Shown here one piece after another: positions 15,691-24,388 of a DNA stretch of 51,999 bases (position 1 is the first letter of the stretch; every line of letters begins with the position of its first letter). The notes under the pieces were generated by a model. That model was given only the letters and a program-made list of their open reading frames with translations. It had not been told where the DNA came from and did not search any database. Origin of the DNA: an uncultured Ruminococcus sp. (GTDB lineage: Bacteria > Bacillota > Clostridia > Oscillospirales > Ruminococcaceae); the NCBI GenBank assembly GCA_945877315.1, contig CAMCRP010000016.1, positions 1 through 51,999 of the forward strand. Reading direction: 5' to 3'. Both the position numbers and the translations under genes were made by a program.

Positions 15691-17101
15691 ATGCCTTGTA
15701 AATTTTCGTTCCCTGACGTGTTTCCTCAACAACATATCCGAGAGCGGTTATCTTGTCACGAAGGCTGTCGGCAAGGGCAAAATCCTTTGCCTTTCTTGCT
15801 GCCTTACGCTGTTCGGCAAGCTCCATGACTTCGGCGGGAAGCTCGGGTGCTGCGTCCTTTGCGGCAGCGGCTTCGGCGTTCTTTATGAGGTCAACGGAAA
15901 GCACCTTGTCAAACTCTGCAATAAGTGCCAGCTTTGTGGCTGCGTTTGCGGGTGATTTCAGCACGTCATAGAGAACGGTTATGCCCATGGAGGTGTTAAG
16001 GTCGTTGTCCATAGCGTCCTTGAATGCGGTCATAAGGCGGTCAAATTCAGCCTTGTCAACGTCACCGTTTTTGTCCGCAAGCAGGGGAACTATCTTTGCA
16101 ATAAGTTTTTCGTAAGCCTGCTTTGCGTTGTCGAGATTTTCATAGGAGAATACCAGCGACTTTCTGTAATGGGACAGCAGGCAGAAAAATCTGTAAATAA
16201 CAGGTGCATAACCCTTTGATTCCAGCAGGGAAACGGTGAGAAATTCGCCCTTTGACTTGCTCATTTTTCCGTCATTGGTGTTCAGGTGGAGAATGTGGAA
16301 CCAGTAGTTGCACCACTTATGTCCGATATATGCTTCGCTCTGTGCAATTTCGTTTGTGTGGTGGGGAAATGCGTTGTCGATGCCGCCGCAGTGAATGTCC
16401 AGATATTCGCCCAGATGCTTCATTGCAATGCAGGAACATTCAATATGCCAGCCGGGATAGCCGACACCCCAGGGGCTTTCCCATTTCAGCTCCTGATCTT
16501 CAAACTTGGATTTTGTGAACCAAAGCACAAAATCCGCCTTGTTCTTCTTGTTGGAATCCGCTTCAACGCCATCTCTTACGCCGACTTCGAGATCCTCCTC
16601 CTTGAAATCGTGGAAAACATAATACTGAGAAAGTTTAGATGTATCAAAGTAAATATTTCCGCCCGCTTCATAGGCAAAGCCCTTTTCCAGCAGTCCCGAA
16701 ATTACCTTGATAAACTCGTCAATGCAGCCCGTTGCAGGCTCCACCACGTCGGGACGCTTGATGTTGAGCTTTTTGCAGTCGTCAAAGAAAGCGTCGGTGT
16801 AAAACTTTGCGATCTCCATAACGGTCTTATGCTCACGCTTTGCGCCTTTGAGCATTTTATCGTCGCCTGTGTCGCCGTCGCTGGTGAGATGTCCCACGTC
16901 GGTTATGTTCATAACACGGGTAACGTCATAGCCCGAAAATCTCAGATATTTTTCGAGAATATCCTCCATAATATAGCTTCTCAGATTGCCGATATGGGCA
17001 TAGTGGTAAACTGTGGGTCCGCAGGTGTACATGGACACCTTGCCCTCCACTCTGGGAACGAAATCTTCCTTGTTATGGGTTAGTGTGTTGTATAGCTTCA
17101 T
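15689..17101 (-). CDS. cysS: Cysteine--tRNA ligase
   Basis: A 470-residue class Ia synthetase. Zinc ligand Cys27 lies in MYTCGPTVYHYAHIGN, where HIGN (36-39) is the HIGH motif; GYPGWHIECSCIAM provides further zinc and cysteine contacts; KMSKS lies in DGKMSKSKGEF. The DALR anticodon-binding domain follows. It starts 13 nt after the cysE stop, so the two are co-transcribed, a common arrangement in Firmicutes that couples cysteine synthesis to its charging. Confidence 0.97.
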   Translation of the reverse strand: MKLYNTLTHNKEDFVPRVEGKVSMYTCGPTVYHYAHIGNLRSYIMEDILEKYLRFSGYDVTRVMNITDVGHLTSDGDTGDDKMLKGAKREHKTVMEIAKFYTDAFFDDCKKLNIKRPDVVEPATGCIDEFIKVISGLLEKGFAYEAGGNIYFDTSKLSQYYVFHDFKEEDLEVGVRDGVEADSNKKNKADFVLWFTKSKFEDQELKWESPWGVGYPGWHIECSCIAMKHLGEYLDIHCGGIDNAFPHHTNEIAQSEAYIGHKWCNYWFHILHLNTNDGKMSKSKGEFLTVSLLESKGYAPVIYRFFCLLSHYRKSLVFSYENLDNAKQAYEKLIAKIVPLLADKNGDVDKAEFDRLMTAFKDAMDNDLNTSMGITVLYDVLKSPANAATKLALIAEFDKVLSVDLIKNAEAAAAKDAAPELPAEVMELAEQRKAARKAKDFALADSLRDKITALGYVVEETRQGTKIYKA

Positions 17102-17114
17102 TTAAAAGATCCTT

Positions 17115-17819
17115 TCAGTTTTTATCGGAATTCGCCCGCTTCACCGTAGAAGCGTTGGTAATTATCCGCTTTATCTCTTCCTTATTCATTTCTTTGACCT
17201 GCTTTTCAAGCTTTTCAATGCGGGCAAGCTGCTTGCAAAGCTCTTGTGCAACAGGGTCGGGAATGTGTATCTGGTCAAGATCGCAGTCAGGCTTGACACG
17301 CTTGCCGTTTCGCTTGACAATTCTTGCGGGAACGCCTACACATGTGCAGTTGTCGGGGACAGGCTCTAAGACCACCGCACCCGCAGCGACTTTAACGTTG
17401 TTGCCTATCTTTATGGGACCCAGCACTCTTGCGCCCGCTCCCACCATAACATTGTTGCCGAGAGTAGGGTGACGCTTACCCTTGTCTTTTCCCGTACCGC
17501 CTAAAGTAACGCCCTGATAAACAAGGCAGTTGTCGCCTATTTCGGTAGTTTCTCCGATAACAACGCCCATTCCGTGGTCGATGAAAAAGCCCTTGCCTAT
17601 CTTTGCGCCCGGGTGGATCTCAATTCCCGTTAAAAATCTTGCAGTCTGGGATATCACCCTTGCAACGGTAAAAAGCTTGTGGGTATAAAACCAATGGGAC
17701 ACACGGTAAGCAAGCACCGCATGAAGTCCCGAATAGGTCAGGATTATCTCAAAAGCGTTCCGTGCGGCGGGGTCACGTGCCTTGACGGACGCTATATCAG
17801 CCTTGATGTGTTCAAACAT
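17115..17819 (-). CDS. cysE: Serine O-acetyltransferase
   Basis: A 234-residue enzyme that acetylates L-serine with acetyl-CoA, the first step of cysteine synthesis. After an alpha-helical N-terminal domain come left-handed beta-helix hexapeptide repeats with [32 protein letters not shown] and [28 protein letters not shown], typical of CysE. The C-terminal 40 residues form a lysine-rich predicted helix. AAGGAGG lies 6 nt before the ATG. It sits 51 bp after the SmsB-like gene, behind a 22-bp palindrome, and just before cysS. Confidence 0.96.
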   Translation of the reverse strand: MFEHIKADIASVKARDPAARNAFEIILTYSGLHAVLAYRVSHWFYTHKLFTVARVISQTARFLTGIEIHPGAKIGKGFFIDHGMGVVIGETTEIGDNCLVYQGVTLGGTGKDKGKRHPTLGNNVMVGAGARVLGPIKIGNNVKVAAGAVVLEPVPDNCTCVGVPARIVKRNGKRVKPDCDLDQIHIPDPVAQELCKQLARIEKLEKQVKEMNKEEIKRIITNASTVKRANSDKN

Positions 17820-17845
17820 AATTGTCCTCCTTGACTATGAGGATA

Positions 17846-17867
17846 AAATCATTTTATAAAATGATTT
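17846..17867. repeat. Perfect 22-bp AT-rich palindrome between the SmsB-like gene and cysE
   Basis: The half-site is AAATCATTTTA, repeated exactly as its reverse complement with no spacer. It occupies most of the short gap, so it is a candidate operator or processing/pausing hairpin. Confidence 0.6.
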
Positions 17868-17870
17868 CTA

Positions 17871-18788
17871 TTATTTCAGGAAACCGTCAATTATCTTCTG
17901 CTCTGCTTCTTCTTCGGTAAGTCCCAGAGTGCGCAGCTTGATTATCTGCTCGCCCGCTATCTTTCCGATTGCGGCTTCGTGGATAAGAGAAGCGTCAATA
18001 TTTCCCGCAAAAAGCTCGGGAGCGGCATTCACTCTGCCGTTGTCCGCAAGAATGGCATCGCACTCGGAATGTCCCGTACATCGACAGTTGCCCTTGATGA
18101 CGGAATGATACTCCTGATAGGAATTTCCCTTTGCGACTGAACGGGAAACAAGGTCAACGCCCGAATCCTCGCCGTCCAGCGAAACGGTGAAATCCGACTT
18201 TGCGGTTTCGTCCCCATCGGTCAGCAGACGTTCCCTGATAACAAGCTTTGCGCCCGCACCCAGAGAAGCGGTGGTAAGCCTGTTTGTGCTTGTAACGCCG
18301 CTTATCTGCATGGTGTCCATTTCCATATAGGAGGCTTCGTCCATATGAATGTCAGTGACGGGGTCAATGCGTCGAGCACCCTTGCCTTTGCCTGTGCCTA
18401 TATGCTTTTCCTTGTAAAGAACTCTTGCATTTTTGCCGATGAAAAAGCGGTGGATACCGTTGTGACGGGCTTCCTCCTCGCCGTCCGAATGAACGCCGCA
18501 GCCTGCCACGATAATAACATCTGCACCGTCCTCAACGATGAAATCATTGTAAACAAGGTCGTTGACGCCCGCATGAGTAACACAGGCGGGGATATAAACC
18601 GTTTCCTTCTGCGCCTTTGAACTTATGCGGATAACGATGCCGGGGTTATCCTGTTTTGGCTCTATCTTGATATTTTCCGAGGACTGTCTGCCTGCGCAGC
18701 CGCCGTCCTCTCTTATATTATATGCTCCCTTGAAGCTGCCGTTCCAGTCGGAAACGACGTTCAGCAGACCACTTGTGATCTCGTTCAT
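17871..18788 (-). CDS. SufB/SufD-family Fe-S cluster scaffold (SmsB-like)
   Basis: A 305-residue SufBD-family protein, shorter than SufB (about 470) or SufD (about 420) of full SUF systems. The beta-helix core and the conserved C-terminal part are present (SECDAILADNGRVNAAPEL, IDASLIHEAAIGKI, and the TLGLTEEEAEQKII tail characteristic of the family). Cysteines in CRCTGHSEC could act in cluster binding. The start is one base after the SufC-like stop, with the ribosome site inside that gene. A lone SufC+SufB pair matches the minimal SMS (SmsCB) system described for anaerobes and archaea. No sufS, sufU or iscR lies nearby. Confidence 0.88.
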   Translation of the reverse strand: MNEITSGLLNVVSDWNGSFKGAYNIREDGGCAGRQSSENIKIEPKQDNPGIVIRISSKAQKETVYIPACVTHAGVNDLVYNDFIVEDGADVIIVAGCGVHSDGEEEARHNGIHRFFIGKNARVLYKEKHIGTGKGKGARRIDPVTDIHMDEASYMEMDTMQISGVTSTNRLTTASLGAGAKLVIRERLLTDGDETAKSDFTVSLDGEDSGVDLVSRSVAKGNSYQEYHSVIKGNCRCTGHSECDAILADNGRVNAAPELFAGNIDASLIHEAAIGKIAGEQIIKLRTLGLTEEEAEQKIIDGFLK

Positions 18789-18789
18789 A

Positions 18790-19524
18790 TCAGCAGCCCT
18801 CCCTTTTAGTGGTTTTCAGGGGACATTTGCAGCCCTTTTCCCGTTCAAGGAGTGCGGGGAGAATATCCTCTCTGTTCCCGAATTCCGTGACTGTACCGTT
18901 TGCAACAACGGCAATGCAGTCGGCTATTTCCATAATACGCTCCTGATGGGAAATTACCAGCAGAGTGCGTCCGCCTTCGTTTTTCAGGCGTTCAAATGCG
19001 TTAATGAGATTTGAAAAGCTCCACAGGTCAATGCCCGCTTCGGGTTCGTCGAAAACAAGCATCTGCGCATTTTTCCGTGCGAGGACGGTCGCTATTTCGA
19101 TACGCTTGCTTTCGCCGCCCGACAGGCTGCTGTCGGCTTCTCTGTTCATATATTCGTTGGCGCAAAGTCCCACTTCGCCCAGAATACGGCAAATTTCATT
19201 GTCGGGGAGAGTTTCCTCCGCAGACAGATTCAGCAGATCTCTTACAGTCAGTCCCTTAAAGCGGACGGGCTGCTGAAATGCGTAGGCAATGCCGCCCTTG
19301 GCACGTTCGGTAATATCCAGCGGGGTTATGTCCGCTCCGTTCAGGGAGATAGTTCCCTCGTCGGGGGTGTACAGTCCCGCTATAATCTTGGCAAGGGAGG
19401 TTTTTCCGCCGCCGTTTGGTCCTGTAACAACGGTCAGCTTTCCCTTTGGTACGGTAAGATCTACGCCTTTGAGAATTTCATCTCCCTCGGGAGTTTTCCA
19501 GTGTATTCCCTTTAGTTCCAGCAT
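18790..19524 (-). CDS. SufC-family ATPase of a minimal Fe-S assembly system (SmsC-like)
   Basis: A 244-residue ABC-type cytoplasmic ATPase. Walker A is GPNGGGKT (35-42), the Q-loop lies in AYAFQQPVRFKG, the signature is LSGGESKRIEIA, Walker B plus the catalytic Glu is LVFDEPEAGID, and the H-loop is VISHQE. The LSGGESKR and Walker B context resembles SufC rather than transport ATPases, and there is no permease. It is the first gene of smsC-smsB-cysE-cysS and has a fully consensus promoter. I expect it to power SmsB for Fe-S cluster assembly. Confidence 0.9.
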   Translation of the reverse strand: MLELKGIHWKTPEGDEILKGVDLTVPKGKLTVVTGPNGGGKTSLAKIIAGLYTPDEGTISLNGADITPLDITERAKGGIAYAFQQPVRFKGLTVRDLLNLSAEETLPDNEICRILGEVGLCANEYMNREADSSLSGGESKRIEIATVLARKNAQMLVFDEPEAGIDLWSFSNLINAFERLKNEGGRTLLVISHQERIMEIADCIAVVANGTVTEFGNREDILPALLEREKGCKCPLKTTKREGC

Positions 19525-19584
19525 TGAGGTTCCTCTTTTCTATCCTTTAATAGTACAGTTTTCCTATAATAATCATATTTATTT

Positions 19585-19613
19585 ATTATACTATATCACT
19601 CTTAATTTGTCAA
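19585..19613 (-). promoter_or_regulatory. Consensus sigma-A promoter of the SmsCB-cysE-cysS operon
   Basis: Perfect TTGACA, 17-nt spacer, perfect TATAAT on the minus strand, with a leader of about 50 nt before the start. Confidence 0.9.
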
Positions 19614-19634
19614 GTTTTTACCGATCGTATGTCA

Positions 19635-19785
19635 CGGAAATCAATTTTCACGCAATACCAAACAAATATGCTTATGTAGGGGCGACCATTGGTCGCCCGC
19701 AGTGCCGCAGAAAGCCGAAAAAACAGCGTATCTGCAGGCGGTCACTGACTGCTCCTATAAATTTTTCGAATATTGATTTGAACAG
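19635..19785. mobile_element. MITE-like element, decayed copy
   Basis: The left 46 bp, including the terminal sequence CGGAAATCAATTTTC, differ from those of the element at 30737 by a single base. The core begins with TGTAGGGGCG at 19675, but the right core end (CTCCTATAA) and right terminal repeat are degraded. It lies between the divergent SMS and glutamate synthase promoters. Confidence 0.65.
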
Positions 19786-19930
19786 ATTACCCGCAAAATT
19801 GCATAAAATACATACCAAACTTTCAAATCCTACCTCGCTTTTGAATTTTTGCAGACTTATAAAGCAATTCTCCAAAATGACGGAACAGTATATACAAATT
19901 TCTTTTTCAAACGTTTTTACTTATGAATAA
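19786..19930. other. Intergenic spacer without recognised features
   Basis: AT-rich sequence between the MITE-like copy and the glutamate synthase control region. I see no gene, promoter or strong hairpin. Confidence 0.5.
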
Positions 19931-19939
19931 AATATAAAA

Positions 19940-19967
19940 TTGCAAGAACAAACAATAAAACTTGCAA
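19940..19967 (+). promoter_or_regulatory. Inverted repeat just upstream of the glutamate synthase promoter
   Basis: TTGCAAG and CTTGCAA are separated by 14 nt and end 7 nt before the -35 box, the position of an activator site. Regulator unknown. Confidence 0.45.
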
Positions 19968-19974
19968 AAACCTC

Positions 19975-20003
19975 TTGACATTTTTCGGGAAACGTGGTAT
20001 AAA
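19975..20003 (+). promoter_or_regulatory. Sigma-A promoter of the glutamate synthase operon
   Basis: TTGACA, 17-nt spacer, TATAAA. The leader of about 70 nt contains only a small hairpin (ACATC-GCTT-GATGT). Confidence 0.8.
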
Positions 20004-20077
20004 TAAAAAGTACCGCAAGGGAAAAATGAAATTTAAACATCGCTTGATGTCAACAACTATACAGGGAGAGTGAGTAT

Positions 20078-21184
20078 ATGTTAGAAAAAGAAGGTCAGGT
20101 AAGGATCCCCTCGGGCTGTGCTATCTCAGGCTTTATCAGCAGGGACGGCAATATGATAAGCGGCGAGGACGCAGTAAAGTCCATCTCATATATGCACGAC
20201 CGTTCCAACGGTCTGGGAGGCGGATTTGCAGGCTACGGAATTTATCCCGAGTATAAGGATCTGTACGCTCTGCACGTTTTCTATGACACAAATGCATCCA
20301 GAGAGCAGACAGAGAGATTTCTCGACCGCCACTTTGACGTGGTAAACCTTAGCCGAATCCCCACAAGAAAACACCCGAATATCACCAACGAGCCCCTTAT
20401 CTGGAGATATTTCGTTACACCGCTGCCTACTAAAATGGCTTCGTCACAGCTGCCCGAAAAGGAATTTGTGGCAAAGTGCGTTATCAGGATAAACAACGAT
20501 ATTAACGGCGCATACGTTTTCTCCAGCGGAAAAAATATGGGCGTTTTCAAGGCTGTTGGATTTCCCGAAGATGTCGGAGAATTTTACCGCCTTGAGGAAT
20601 ACGAGGGCTATGCGTGGACAGTCCACGGACGTTACCCCACAAACACCCCCGGCTGGTGGGGCGGTGCTCACCCCTTCTCGCTGCTGGATTACACTATTGT
20701 ACATAACGGCGAAATTTCTTCTTACGATGCGAACCGCCGCTTTATCGAGATGTTCGGCTACAAATGTACCCTGCTGACCGATACGGAGGTAATCACATAT
20801 ATCATCGACTATCTCAACAGACGTCAGAACCTTTCTCTTGAGGACGTTGCAAGCATTATCGCTGCTCCCTTCTGGAGTGAGATCGACCGTATGGAGCCTG
20901 AAAAGGCTGAGAAGCTGCGCTATTTCAGAAACGTATTCTCCAGCTTGCTCATTACGGGACCCTTCTCCATTATCCTCGGCTACAACGGCGGACTTATGGC
21001 GCTCAATGACCGCTTGAAGCTTCGTTCCATGGTAGTTGCCGAAAAGGGAGATATGTTCTACATTTCCAGTGAGGAATGTGCGATACGTGCTATCTGCCCC
21101 GATGCGGAAAATATCCGCTCACCCAGAGGCGGAGAGCCTGTAATTGTAACGCTTAGTGAGGAGGGCAAGAGAAAATGTCTGTAA
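20078..21184 (+). CDS. Glutamate synthase, glutamine amidotransferase subunit (archaeal-type, separate domain)
   Basis: A 368-residue class II glutamine amidotransferase that releases ammonia from glutamine for the synthase subunit. The nucleophile region is PSGCAISGFI (Cys14, so an N-terminal leader must be removed), and WTVHGRYPTNT, PFSLLDYTIVHNGEI and LLTDTEV are family hallmarks. In most bacteria this is domain 1 of one large GltB polypeptide; here the domains are separate genes. The stop overlaps the next start by 10 bp. A strong promoter precedes it. Confidence 0.92.
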   Translation: MLEKEGQVRIPSGCAISGFISRDGNMISGEDAVKSISYMHDRSNGLGGGFAGYGIYPEYKDLYALHVFYDTNASREQTERFLDRHFDVVNLSRIPTRKHPNITNEPLIWRYFVTPLPTKMASSQLPEKEFVAKCVIRINNDINGAYVFSSGKNMGVFKAVGFPEDVGEFYRLEEYEGYAWTVHGRYPTNTPGWWGGAHPFSLLDYTIVHNGEISSYDANRRFIEMFGYKCTLLTDTEVITYIIDYLNRRQNLSLEDVASIIAAPFWSEIDRMEPEKAEKLRYFRNVFSSLLITGPFSIILGYNGGLMALNDRLKLRSMVVAEKGDMFYISSEECAIRAICPDAENIRSPRGGEPVIVTLSEEGKRKCL

Positions 21185-22680
21185 ATTATTTTCCCGCAGA
21201 ATTTGAAGTTCTGCGAAATACCGATAAATGTATCAAGTGCAGAGCCTGCGAGCGTCAGTGCGCCAACGAGGTTCACTTTTACGATGCCGATTTTGACAAA
21301 ATGCTCACCCATGACGATCAGTGCGTTGACTGCCAGAGATGCGTAACGATCTGTCCCACAGGTGCGCTGAAAATTCACAAAAACCCCAACGAATTCAGAC
21401 AGAACTACAACTATACTCAGCAGATAATGACCGAGAATTACCGTCAGGCAGGCACGGGCGCAGTGCTGCTTTCCTCTATGGGAAATCCTCTGCCTTATCC
21501 CGTTTACTGGGACAAAATTCTCATTAACGCTTCTCAGGTAACAAACCCGTCTATCGACCCCCTTCGTGAACCTATGGAAACCAAGGTTTTCCTCGGCAAG
21601 AAGCCCGATAAGGTAACATTTAACAAGGACGGTTCCGTAAATACAAAGCTTGACCCCCATCTGGAGCTTTCCGTGCCTATTATGTTCTCGGCAATGTCCT
21701 ACGGTTCTATTTCCAAAAACGCTCATGAGTCCCTTGCAAGAGCGGCAACGGAGCTGGGCACATACTATAACACAGGTGAAGGCGGTCTGCACAAGGATTT
21801 CTATCAGTATGGCGCAAACACTATCGTTCAGGTAGCATCGGGACGTTTCGGCGTTTTCAAGGACTATCTGGAAACAGGTGCCGCTATTGAAATTAAAATG
21901 GGACAGGGTGCAAAGCCCGGTATCGGCGGACATCTCCCCGGCGCAAAGATCAGAGAGGACGTTTCCAAAACAAGAATGATCCCCATGGGAACGGACGCTA
22001 TTTCTCCCGCACCTCACCACGATATTTACTCCATTGAGGATCTCCGTCAGCTTATCTATTCGCTGAAAGAAGCTACCGAATACAAGAAACCCATTATCGT
22101 TAAGATCGCAGCCGTTCATAATGTTGCGGCTATTGCTTCGGGTATCGCACGTTCGGGTGCGGATATTATCGCAATCGACGGTTTCAGAGGCGGTACGGGA
22201 GCTGCTCCCACACGTATCAGAGATAACGTTGGTATTCCTATTGAACTGGCTCTGGCAAGCGTTGACCAGCGTCTGAGAGATGAGGGTATCAGAAACAACG
22301 TTTCCGTAGTTGTTGCGGGTTCTGTCCGCTCGGCGTCCGATGCGGTAAAGGCTATTGCTCTGGGTGCGGACGCTATCTACATTGCAACTCCCGCTCTGCT
22401 GGCTATGGGCTGCCACCTTTGCAGAAGCTGTCACGGCGGCAAGTGCAACTGGGGTATCGCAACTCAGCGTCCCGACCTTGTAAAGCGTCTTAACCCCGAT
22501 GTCGCTTACAAACGCCTTGTAAATCTCGTTCACGCATGGGATCACGAGATCAAGGAAATGATGGGCGGTATGGGTATCAACTCTATCGAAGCCCTTAGGG
22601 GCAACAGACTTATGCTCAGGGGCATCGGTCTGACAGACAGAGAGTTAAAGATACTCGGAATTGCTCACGCAGGCGAATAA
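21175..22680 (+). CDS. Glutamate synthase, FMN/Fe-S catalytic subunit with N-terminal ferredoxin domain
   Basis: A 501-residue protein. Residues 14-60 hold a two-cluster ferredoxin domain (CIKCRACERQC and CVDCQRCVTICPTGAL). The rest is the glutamate synthase central domain, an FMN-binding TIM barrel: MFSAMSYGSIS, GEGGLH, KMGQGAKPGIGGHLPG, IDGFRGGTGAAP and the cluster-binding stretch CHLCRSCHGGKC. It reductively transfers ammonia to 2-oxoglutarate, giving glutamate, with electrons from the partner subunits. It overlaps the amidotransferase gene and is followed 14 bp later by the ferredoxin gene. Confidence 0.94.
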   Translation: MSVNYFPAEFEVLRNTDKCIKCRACERQCANEVHFYDADFDKMLTHDDQCVDCQRCVTICPTGALKIHKNPNEFRQNYNYTQQIMTENYRQAGTGAVLLSSMGNPLPYPVYWDKILINASQVTNPSIDPLREPMETKVFLGKKPDKVTFNKDGSVNTKLDPHLELSVPIMFSAMSYGSISKNAHESLARAATELGTYYNTGEGGLHKDFYQYGANTIVQVASGRFGVFKDYLETGAAIEIKMGQGAKPGIGGHLPGAKIREDVSKTRMIPMGTDAISPAPHHDIYSIEDLRQLIYSLKEATEYKKPIIVKIAAVHNVAAIASGIARSGADIIAIDGFRGGTGAAPTRIRDNVGIPIELALASVDQRLRDEGIRNNVSVVVAGSVRSASDAVKAIALGADAIYIATPALLAMGCHLCRSCHGGKCNWGIATQRPDLVKRLNPDVAYKRLVNLVHAWDHEIKEMMGGMGINSIEALRGNRLMLRGIGLTDRELKILGIAHAGE

Positions 22681-22694
22681 GGAGGGCAAGCAAT

Positions 22695-23144
22695 ATGAAA
22701 AGAGTATATGTAAACGAGGATCGCTGCCTCGGCTGTCACCTCTGCGAATTCTACTGTTCATTCGCAAACAGCGGCGCAGACGATATGGCAAAGGCGTTTA
22801 AGCTTGATATGGCGGCAACGCCCCGCATTAAGGTCGAGGAAGGCGGAGATATAAACTTTGCCGTTTCCTGCCGCCACTGCTCCGACCCGTCGTGCGTAAA
22901 TAACTGCATTACAGGTGCGCTGTCCGTTCATGACGGCGTTATCGAAATAGACGAAAGCAGATGTGTAGGCTGCTATACCTGCGTTCTCTCCTGCCCCTAC
23001 GGCTGTATTGTCATCGACAAGAAAAACGGCGGAAAGACTATCACAAAATGCGAGCTTTGCACGAGAAACTCTCAGGGCGAGCCTGCCTGTGTTAAGGGCT
23101 GCCTTAACTCGGCTATCGTATTCGAGGAAAGGGGCGAGGACTGA
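22695..23144 (+). CDS. Polyferredoxin-type 4Fe-4S electron transfer subunit of glutamate synthase
   Basis: A 149-residue protein rich in cysteine clusters: CLGCHLCEFYC, CRHCSDPSCVNNC, CVGCYTCVLSCPYGC and a final CELC...CVKGC, enough for up to four 4Fe-4S clusters in the HycB/DmsB style. GGAGGG lies upstream. The stop TGA overlaps the next start (TGATG). In this operon it should pass electrons between the FAD subunit and the FMN barrel; that role is inferred from context. Confidence 0.9.
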   Translation: MKRVYVNEDRCLGCHLCEFYCSFANSGADDMAKAFKLDMAATPRIKVEEGGDINFAVSCRHCSDPSCVNNCITGALSVHDGVIEIDESRCVGCYTCVLSCPYGCIVIDKKNGGKTITKCELCTRNSQGEPACVKGCLNSAIVFEERGED

Positions 23145-24388
23145 TGAAATATGTTATTATCGGAAACTCTGCGGCGGGCATTGGCACCGTCGAGGGTATC
23201 AGGGAATACGATAAGGACGGCGAGATAGTTATTATCTCCGATGAAAAATATGACACATATTCCCGTCCTCTTATCTCATATATACTTAAAGGACAGGTCA
23301 CCGAGGAAAATATGCGTTACAGAAACGCTGATTTCTACGAGAAAAACAAGGTGACAAAAATGCTCGGCAAGCGTGTGGCTTCTATCAATGCGGACAAAAA
23401 GGAGGTTTCCCTTGAAAGCGGCGAAACAGTTTCCTACGACAAGCTGATGGTAGCAACAGGCTCAAAGCCCTTCGTTCCGCCTATGACGGGACTTGACAGG
23501 GTTGCAAAGAAATTCTCCTTTATGAAGCTGGACGATGAAAAGGCAGTTAAAGAAGCTGTTTTCGACGGGGCAAGAGTGCTTATCGTTGGCGCAGGTCTTA
23601 TCGGATTGAAGGCTGCGGAGGCTCTTGAGCATTACAACGCAAAAATGACCGTTGTTGACCTTGCAAACAGAATTCTCCCCTCTATCCTTGACGAGGACGC
23701 TTCGGAGATAATGCAGAAGCATATCGAAAGCAAGGGCGTTAAATTTATACTGAATACTTCCGTTTCCGAATTTACCGAAAACACCGCAACTCTGGCAAAC
23801 GGCGAAACCGTTGAGTTTGATATGGTCATTCTCGCCGTAGGTGTTCGTCCCAATACAGAGCTTGTTAAGGACGCAGGCGGAAATGTGGGCAGAGGTATCA
23901 TCACCGACAATAAGCAGCTTACAAGTCTTAAAGACGTTTACGCTGCGGGCGACTGCACCGAAAGCTACGATATTTCCATTGACGGCAACAGAATTCTCGC
24001 TATCCTTCCCAATGCGCATAATCAGGGCGTTGTAGCGGGAAAAAATATGGCGGGCAAGGAAGCGTATTATCTCAATGCGTTCCCTATGAATGCTATCGGA
24101 TTTTTCGGTCTGCACATCATCACAGCGGGCAGCTATGACGGCGAAGCTATGGTTGAAACGGACGGCGTAAACTACAAAAAGCTGGTTGTTAAGGATAAGC
24201 AGCTGAAAGGCTTTATCCTTATGGGAAAATATATCGAAAGAGCAGGTATTTACACCTCGCTTATCAGGGAGCATATCACCGCCGACGAGTGCGACTACGA
24301 GCTTATGATGAAGGCTCCGCAGATGATGGCGTTTAACAGGGAAAGACGCAATGACAAGCTTGCAGGAGGTGTCGGAAATGAAAATTAA
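23144..24388 (+). CDS. FAD/NAD(P)-dependent oxidoreductase subunit of glutamate synthase
   Basis: A 414-residue pyridine nucleotide-disulfide oxidoreductase. The N-terminal FAD-binding site is IIGNSAAGIGTVEGIR, the NAD(P)-binding site is VLIVGAGLIGLKAAEAL, and the second FAD motif is DVYAAGDCTE. The NADH oxidase/nitrite reductase-like arrangement lacks a redox-active CxxxxC pair. It probably delivers NAD(P)H electrons to the ferredoxin subunit. It is coupled to both neighbours by overlapping start and stop codons. Confidence 0.9.
   Translation: MKYVIIGNSAAGIGTVEGIREYDKDGEIVIISDEKYDTYSRPLISYILKGQVTEENMRYRNADFYEKNKVTKMLGKRVASINADKKEVSLESGETVSYDKLMVATGSKPFVPPMTGLDRVAKKFSFMKLDDEKAVKEAVFDGARVLIVGAGLIGLKAAEALEHYNAKMTVVDLANRILPSILDEDASEIMQKHIESKGVKFILNTSVSEFTENTATLANGETVEFDMVILAVGVRPNTELVKDAGGNVGRGIITDNKQLTSLKDVYAAGDCTESYDISIDGNRILAILPNAHNQGVVAGKNMAGKEAYYLNAFPMNAIGFFGLHIITAGSYDGEAMVETDGVNYKKLVVKDKQLKGFILMGKYIERAGIYTSLIREHITADECDYELMMKAPQMMAFNRERRNDKLAGGVGNEN

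Noticed and set aside
20010-20077. Glutamate synthase leader as an ANTAR target or riboswitch
   Set aside because: It contains only one small 5-bp hairpin with a 4-nt loop, no pair of hexaloop hairpins and no terminator.
21058-22545. 495-codon minus-strand open frame
   Set aside because: It is antisense to the glutamate synthase catalytic subunit, and the Cys/Asn/Ser-rich translation is a shadow of that gene's codon bias.
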